NCBI GenBank assembly: GCA_016935715.1
Contig: JAFGQJ010000371.1
Span: 1-7,927 of the forward strand
Source: Spirochaetales bacterium
GTDB lineage: Bacteria > Spirochaetota > Spirochaetia > SZUA-6 > DRHE01
Length of the DNA stretch: 7,927 nt
Direction: 5' to 3'
Shown: piece after piece, positions 4,892 to 7,927 of the stretch
Layout of the letters: every line of letters starts with the position of its first letter
Numbering within the stretch: the first letter of the stretch is position 1
Program-made: the position numbers and the translations under genes
The notes under the pieces: generated by a model
The model's input: only the letters and a program-made list of their open reading frames with translations
What the model was told of the DNA's origin: nothing
The model's database searches: none

Positions 4892-7555
4892 GTGATCACC
4901 CCGGTGCTGAAGACCAAGCTGTACATTCCGACGCTCCGCCCGCAGCTGGTGCATCGCGCCAGGCTCATGGAGATTCTCCAGAGCGGCGTCAAACGGCGTC
5001 TGACTCTGCTGTCGGCCCCGGCGGGTTTCGGAAAAACCACTCTGGTCTGCGCCTGGATTCGACAGAGCGAGCAGCCGGCAGCCTGGCTGTCCCTGGAAGA
5101 CAGCGACAACGACCCGGCGCGTTTTCTCTCCTACCTGGTCACCTCACTGCAGACGATCCGGCCCAACCTGGCAACGGGTCTGCTGTCGGAGTTCCAGTCT
5201 CTCAAACCCTCGGCTGCCGAAGCCGTGCTCACCCGGCTGCTCAACGAGATCGCCGAAATCGATGAGCACTGTGTCCTGGTCCTCGACGACTACCACCTGA
5301 TCCGGGACAACGCGATTCACGGCTATCTGAGCTTTATCTTGGAGCATCTGCCCGCACGGCTGCACCTGGTGATCTGCACGCGGGCGGATCCGCCCCTGCC
5401 GCTGGCTGCCCTCAGAGCCCGAGGACAGATGACGGAGCTGCGCTCAGGCGATCTTCGCTTCACCAGTGAGGAGACCGCGGAATTCCTGAATCAGCTGATG
5501 GGCCTCGAGCTGTCGATTCCGGATATCCAGATTCTCGTGGATCACACCGAAGGCTGGATCGCCGGCCTGCAGATGGCCGCGGTATCGCTGCAGGGCCGGG
5601 CGGAAACATCCAAGTTCATCAAATCCTTCACGGGAAGCAATCGCTACATCCTGGATTATCTCGTGGAGGAGGTTCTGTCACGTCAACCGAAGCATATCCA
5701 GGAGTTCCTGCTGACAACGTCGATCCTGGATCGCCTGACCGGTCCTCTGTGCCAGGTAGTGAGCGGACAGCGCAAGTGCGCTTCGATACTCGAGCAGCTG
5801 GAACGCAACAACCTGTTCATCGTTCCTCTGGATTCCGAGCGCCGGTGGTATCGATACCATCGGCTGTTCTCCGATCTACTTCGCCGCCGGGCCGAACAGG
5901 TTTACGGGGCGGAGCTTCCGAAGCTTCACCACAGGGCCAGCCGGTGGTACGAACAGAATGGCATGGTTACGGAGGCGATCGCTCAAACCCTGGCGGAGAG
6001 AGACTTCGATAGGGCGACGGAACTGATCGAAAACAACACGCAGAGCGCGCTGATGCGCAGCGAGTTCGCCACGGTTCTCGGCTGGATCGAGGCTCTGCCC
6101 CGGGATCTGGTGTGCCAGCGGCCGCTTCTCTGCGTGTACCATGCCCTGGGCCTGCTCCTGGCCGGAGCTCCGATGAACCGCATCCAGGCGCAGGTGGATG
6201 CCGCGCTGCAGGCGGAACGCGGCGACTCGATCTCAGGACAGCTGGCCGCCTTTCGTGCCTGCCTGGCCGCGATCCAGGGCGACCTGGAGGAGAGCCTGGA
6301 GCAGAGTGATCTGGCCATGAAGCAGCTCCCTGAGGATGAGCAGTTCTTCCGCAGCATCATCAGCAGGATAGTGGCCAATGTCGGTTATGCAACCAGCGGG
6401 GATATACCAAAAGCAATCCAGGTTTTCGAAGAGAACATCCGCAGATCGAGGGAGGTGGGGAATGTCACCATCGTCGGCGCCCTGATGGCCGAAGTGGGCA
6501 AGCTGCGCACCACCCAGGGCCGGCTCCACGATGCCAGAACCACCTATGAGCAGGCTCTGGAGCAGACCGTCGACGGCGCCGGGGTGCTGGTGCCGGTCGG
6601 CGGTTTGGCCCTGATCGGCCTGGGCAATCTTCTGCGGGAATGGAACGACCTGGAGTCGGCAGAGTCCAAGCTGAACGAGGGAATCGAGCTGGTCCGCAAG
6701 CTCGGCGTGATCGGGACCCTGGATGGTTACTTCACCCTTGCCCGGGTCAAGCTTGCGCAGGGCAAGGGGCAGGAGGCACAGCGGGTAATGGAGGCGGTCC
6801 ACCAGATCGCCACGCGCTTCGACGCCAGTGATCTCGATGACCTGGTCGTCAGCCTGCAGCGGGCCCGTCTCTCGATTGCCCTGGACCAGGCGGAGGCCGC
6901 CGAACGACGGCGCAGCGAGTGGGTGGAAAGACGACGCCTCGACGAAGAAAAAATCCCCTATGCGCTGAAAGAGCTCGATCAGATCCTCCACGCCCGCATT
7001 CTCCTGGCCCAGGGGGACTGGGAGGGCTGTCTGAAGGTCGCCGGGAAGCTTAGGGATGCAGCTGCCGAACTGGGCCGGAACCAGGTGGTGCTGGAGGCGA
7101 TGCTGCTGCAGAGTCTCTGCCACTGGGAAACTGACGATCATGAACGGGCCCTTCAGATTCTGGAACAGGCTCTGTCGATCGCGGAGCCTGAAGGGTATCT
7201 GCGCCTGTTCCTGGATGAAGGTCCTGAAATGGCCCACCTGCTCTATGAAGCGGCAGACCGGGGAATCCGCCGCGAGTATGCAGGGCGGATCCTCTCGGCA
7301 TTTCCGACGGACCGGGAAAGACGCAGCGCCGCGGGCACCGGAGAGCACCTGATCGAACCGCTGAGCCAGAGGGAGCGCGAGGTCCTTCAGCTCCTGGCCG
7401 GAGGGTGCTCCAACAAAGAGGCGGCCAGACGGCTATTCATCAGCCTGCCTACGGTGAAATGGCACACGAGCAACATCTACGCGAAGCTCGGCGTTCGCAA
7501 CAGGACCCAGGCAGCAGCCAGGGCCAGATCCCTGGGCCTTCTCCCGCCGTCGTAG
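4892..7555 (+). CDS. MalT-type ATP-dependent LuxR-family transcriptional regulator (LAL)
   Basis: This is a large cytoplasmic DNA-binding regulator of 887 residues; E. coli MalT has 901. It has the MalT order: an N-terminal segment VLKTKLYIP (5-13); a STAND-type NTPase with Walker A APAGFGKTT (42-50), Walker B VLVLDDYH (128-135), sensor ICTRADP (161-167), EGWIAGLQ (220-227) and winged-helix YRYHRLFSDLL (320-330); a long helical region with TPR-like character (about 345-800); and a C-terminal LuxR HTH (about 824-884) with LSQREREVLQLL and PTVKWHTSNIYAKLG. Such proteins bind ATP and an inducer, oligomerise and activate transcription. The inducer here is unknown. The GTG at 4892 (AGGGA 7 nt upstream) fits the family's start; GTG 4904 is an alternative. 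The open frame back to 4529 is only overlap with the DsrE-like gene in another frame. The gene lies 56 nt after that gene and divergent from the liv operon, its likeliest target. I give no malT symbol because nothing ties it to maltose. Confidence 0.93.
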   Translation: MITPVLKTKLYIPTLRPQLVHRARLMEILQSGVKRRLTLLSAPAGFGKTTLVCAWIRQSEQPAAWLSLEDSDNDPARFLSYLVTSLQTIRPNLATGLLSEFQSLKPSAAEAVLTRLLNEIAEIDEHCVLVLDDYHLIRDNAIHGYLSFILEHLPARLHLVICTRADPPLPLAALRARGQMTELRSGDLRFTSEETAEFLNQLMGLELSIPDIQILVDHTEGWIAGLQMAAVSLQGRAETSKFIKSFTGSNRYILDYLVEEVLSRQPKHIQEFLLTTSILDRLTGPLCQVVSGQRKCASILEQLERNNLFIVPLDSERRWYRYHRLFSDLLRRRAEQVYGAELPKLHHRASRWYEQNGMVTEAIAQTLAERDFDRATELIENNTQSALMRSEFATVLGWIEALPRDLVCQRPLLCVYHALGLLLAGAPMNRIQAQVDAALQAERGDSISGQLAAFRACLAAIQGDLEESLEQSDLAMKQLPEDEQFFRSIISRIVANVGYATSGDIPKAIQVFEENIRRSREVGNVTIVGALMAEVGKLRTTQGRLHDARTTYEQALEQTVDGAGVLVPVGGLALIGLGNLLREWNDLESAESKLNEGIELVRKLGVIGTLDGYFTLARVKLAQGKGQEAQRVMEAVHQIATRFDASDLDDLVVSLQRARLSIALDQAEAAERRRSEWVERRRLDEEKIPYALKELDQILHARILLAQGDWEGCLKVAGKLRDAAAELGRNQVVLEAMLLQSLCHWETDDHERALQILEQALSIAEPEGYLRLFLDEGPEMAHLLYEAADRGIRREYAGRILSAFPTDRERRSAAGTGEHLIEPLSQREREVLQLLAGGCSNKEAARRLFISLPTVKWHTSNIYAKLGVRNRTQAAARARSLGLLPPS

Positions 7556-7687
7556 CAGCTGCACAGCGGCCGTTTACCAATCCTTCCAGTTGCCACGAGG
7601 GGGAATAACCCTACCAAAACCATACTTTCGTTCGGTTACAACCATACCGGGCCTGCTCTATTCTTTAGACGGGTAGAAATCAGAGCC
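7556..7687 (+). promoter_or_regulatory. Non-coding region with phased repeats and candidate promoter for the 77-residue gene
   Basis: These 132 nt follow the LAL regulator stop and precede the small gene. The octamer AACCATAC occurs at 7618-7625 and 7640-7647, a 7-of-8 copy (AACCCTAC) at 7607-7614, and an inverted 6-of-8 copy at 7630-7637. The direct copies start 11 and 22 bp apart, so they lie on one face of the helix. A possible -10 TATTCT sits at 7659-7664, and the last repeat overlaps the -35 position, where TTACAA (7636-7641) is a poor match. Repeats upstream of a weak -35 fit an activator-dependent promoter. No T-run terminator is visible after the LAL regulator gene. Confidence 0.45.
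7607..7647 (+). repeat. Helically phased AACCATAC repeats
   Basis: There are two exact octamers (7618-7625 and 7640-7647), one with a single mismatch (7607-7614) and one inverted, degenerate copy (7630-7637). The start-to-start distances of 11 and 22 bp equal about one and two DNA turns. They look like iterated binding sites for a transcription factor. The adjacent LAL regulator is the nearest candidate, though they do not match the E. coli MalT box (GGATGA-type core). Confidence 0.5.
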
Positions 7688-7921
7688 ATGAAGGGAAGGG
7701 TTGCGCAGCAGGTCTATCGAATCCGGGTGCAGGGAAACCTCGATCCCAGGTGGTCGGAATGGCTGGGGAGCATGTCGGTTGTGTCGGAACAGACAGCCGG
7801 TGGATCTCCGACCACGGTGCTGGCCGGCCCTGTAGCCGATCAGGCGGCCCTTCGGGGCATCCTGACGCGGCTTTGGGATTTGAACCTGGACATTGTCTCG
7901 GTAACCCGGATCGGGGAGTAG
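7688..7921 (+). CDS. Conserved 77-residue protein of unknown function
   Basis: This small soluble protein has no signal peptide, membrane segment or cysteine. The hallmarks are YRIRVQGNLDPRWSEWLGSM (10-29) and TVLAGPVADQAALRGIL (43-59), ending LDIVSVTRIGE. I recognise this pattern (YRIRVxGxLDxRWSxW, then TxLxGPVxDQAALxGLL) from many short hypothetical proteins, and I recall such genes near LAL regulators, but no function is established. By eye the secondary structure runs strand, helix, strand, strand, helix, strand, a ferredoxin-like order, which is inference. ATG 7688 is the only start that keeps the conserved region. Its ribosome site is weak (CAGAG close to the ATG), so it may be translated modestly or only under activation. 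It is separated from the LAL regulator gene by 132 nt that contain phased repeats, so it probably has its own promoter. GGGAG right after its stop could serve a gene beyond the window. Confidence 0.85.
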   Translation: MKGRVAQQVYRIRVQGNLDPRWSEWLGSMSVVSEQTAGGSPTTVLAGPVADQAALRGILTRLWDLNLDIVSVTRIGE

Positions 7922-7927
7922 GGAGAG

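Noticed and set aside
6233..7348. Long minus-strand open frame (371 codons) opposite the LAL regulator gene
   Set aside because: It is a shadow of the regulator's reading frame, with no family motifs and no plausible ribosome site.
7597..7612. Possible terminator or MalT box around GAGGGGGAATAACCC
   Set aside because: The stem is only 4 bp with no T-run, and the sequence does not match the GGATGA-type MalT core closely enough.

Overview
The window holds a branched-chain (hydrophobic) amino acid ABC transport operon on the minus strand, divergent from a small plus-strand cluster led by a DsrE-like protein and a large LuxR-family regulator of the MalT type. The DNA is GC-rich with compact, translationally coupled genes, so it is bacterial. 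The host cannot be fixed. The Gly/Gln/Glu-rich start of the mature binding protein (VGQGEE after the signal peptide) resembles spirochaete solute-binding proteins, so a free-living spirochaete is a reasonable but unproven guess.

Minus strand, in transcription order: livH permease (4342-3479), livM permease (3482-2523), livG ATPase (2526-1762), livF ATPase (1775-1068), then a periplasmic binding protein whose gene starts at 1010 and runs off the window at base 1 with 336 residues visible. livH/livM and livM/livG each overlap by ATGA, livG/livF overlap by 14 nt, and only 57 nt separate livF from the binding-protein gene. This is one operon of order HMGF-binding protein that encodes a complete importer.

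Plus strand: a 115-residue DsrE-like cytoplasmic protein with a CxxC motif (4488-4835); an 887-residue ATP-dependent LuxR-family regulator of the MalT/LAL class (4892-7555); and a 77-residue protein (7688-7921) of a conserved family of unknown function. A non-coding stretch (4343-4487) separates the divergent units and must carry both sets of expression signals. A second non-coding stretch (7556-7687) carries helically phased short repeats in front of the last gene.

How the parts may work together (inference): the LAL regulator is the obvious candidate controller of the divergent transport operon and perhaps of the small downstream gene, which has repeats placed like activator sites. The points most worth a second look are the unknown small protein and its repeat-bearing promoter, and the complementary loss of catalytic motifs in LivG and LivF, which predicts a transporter with one normal and one degenerate ATP site. 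There are no tRNA or rRNA genes, CRISPR arrays, insertion sequences or convincing intrinsic terminators.
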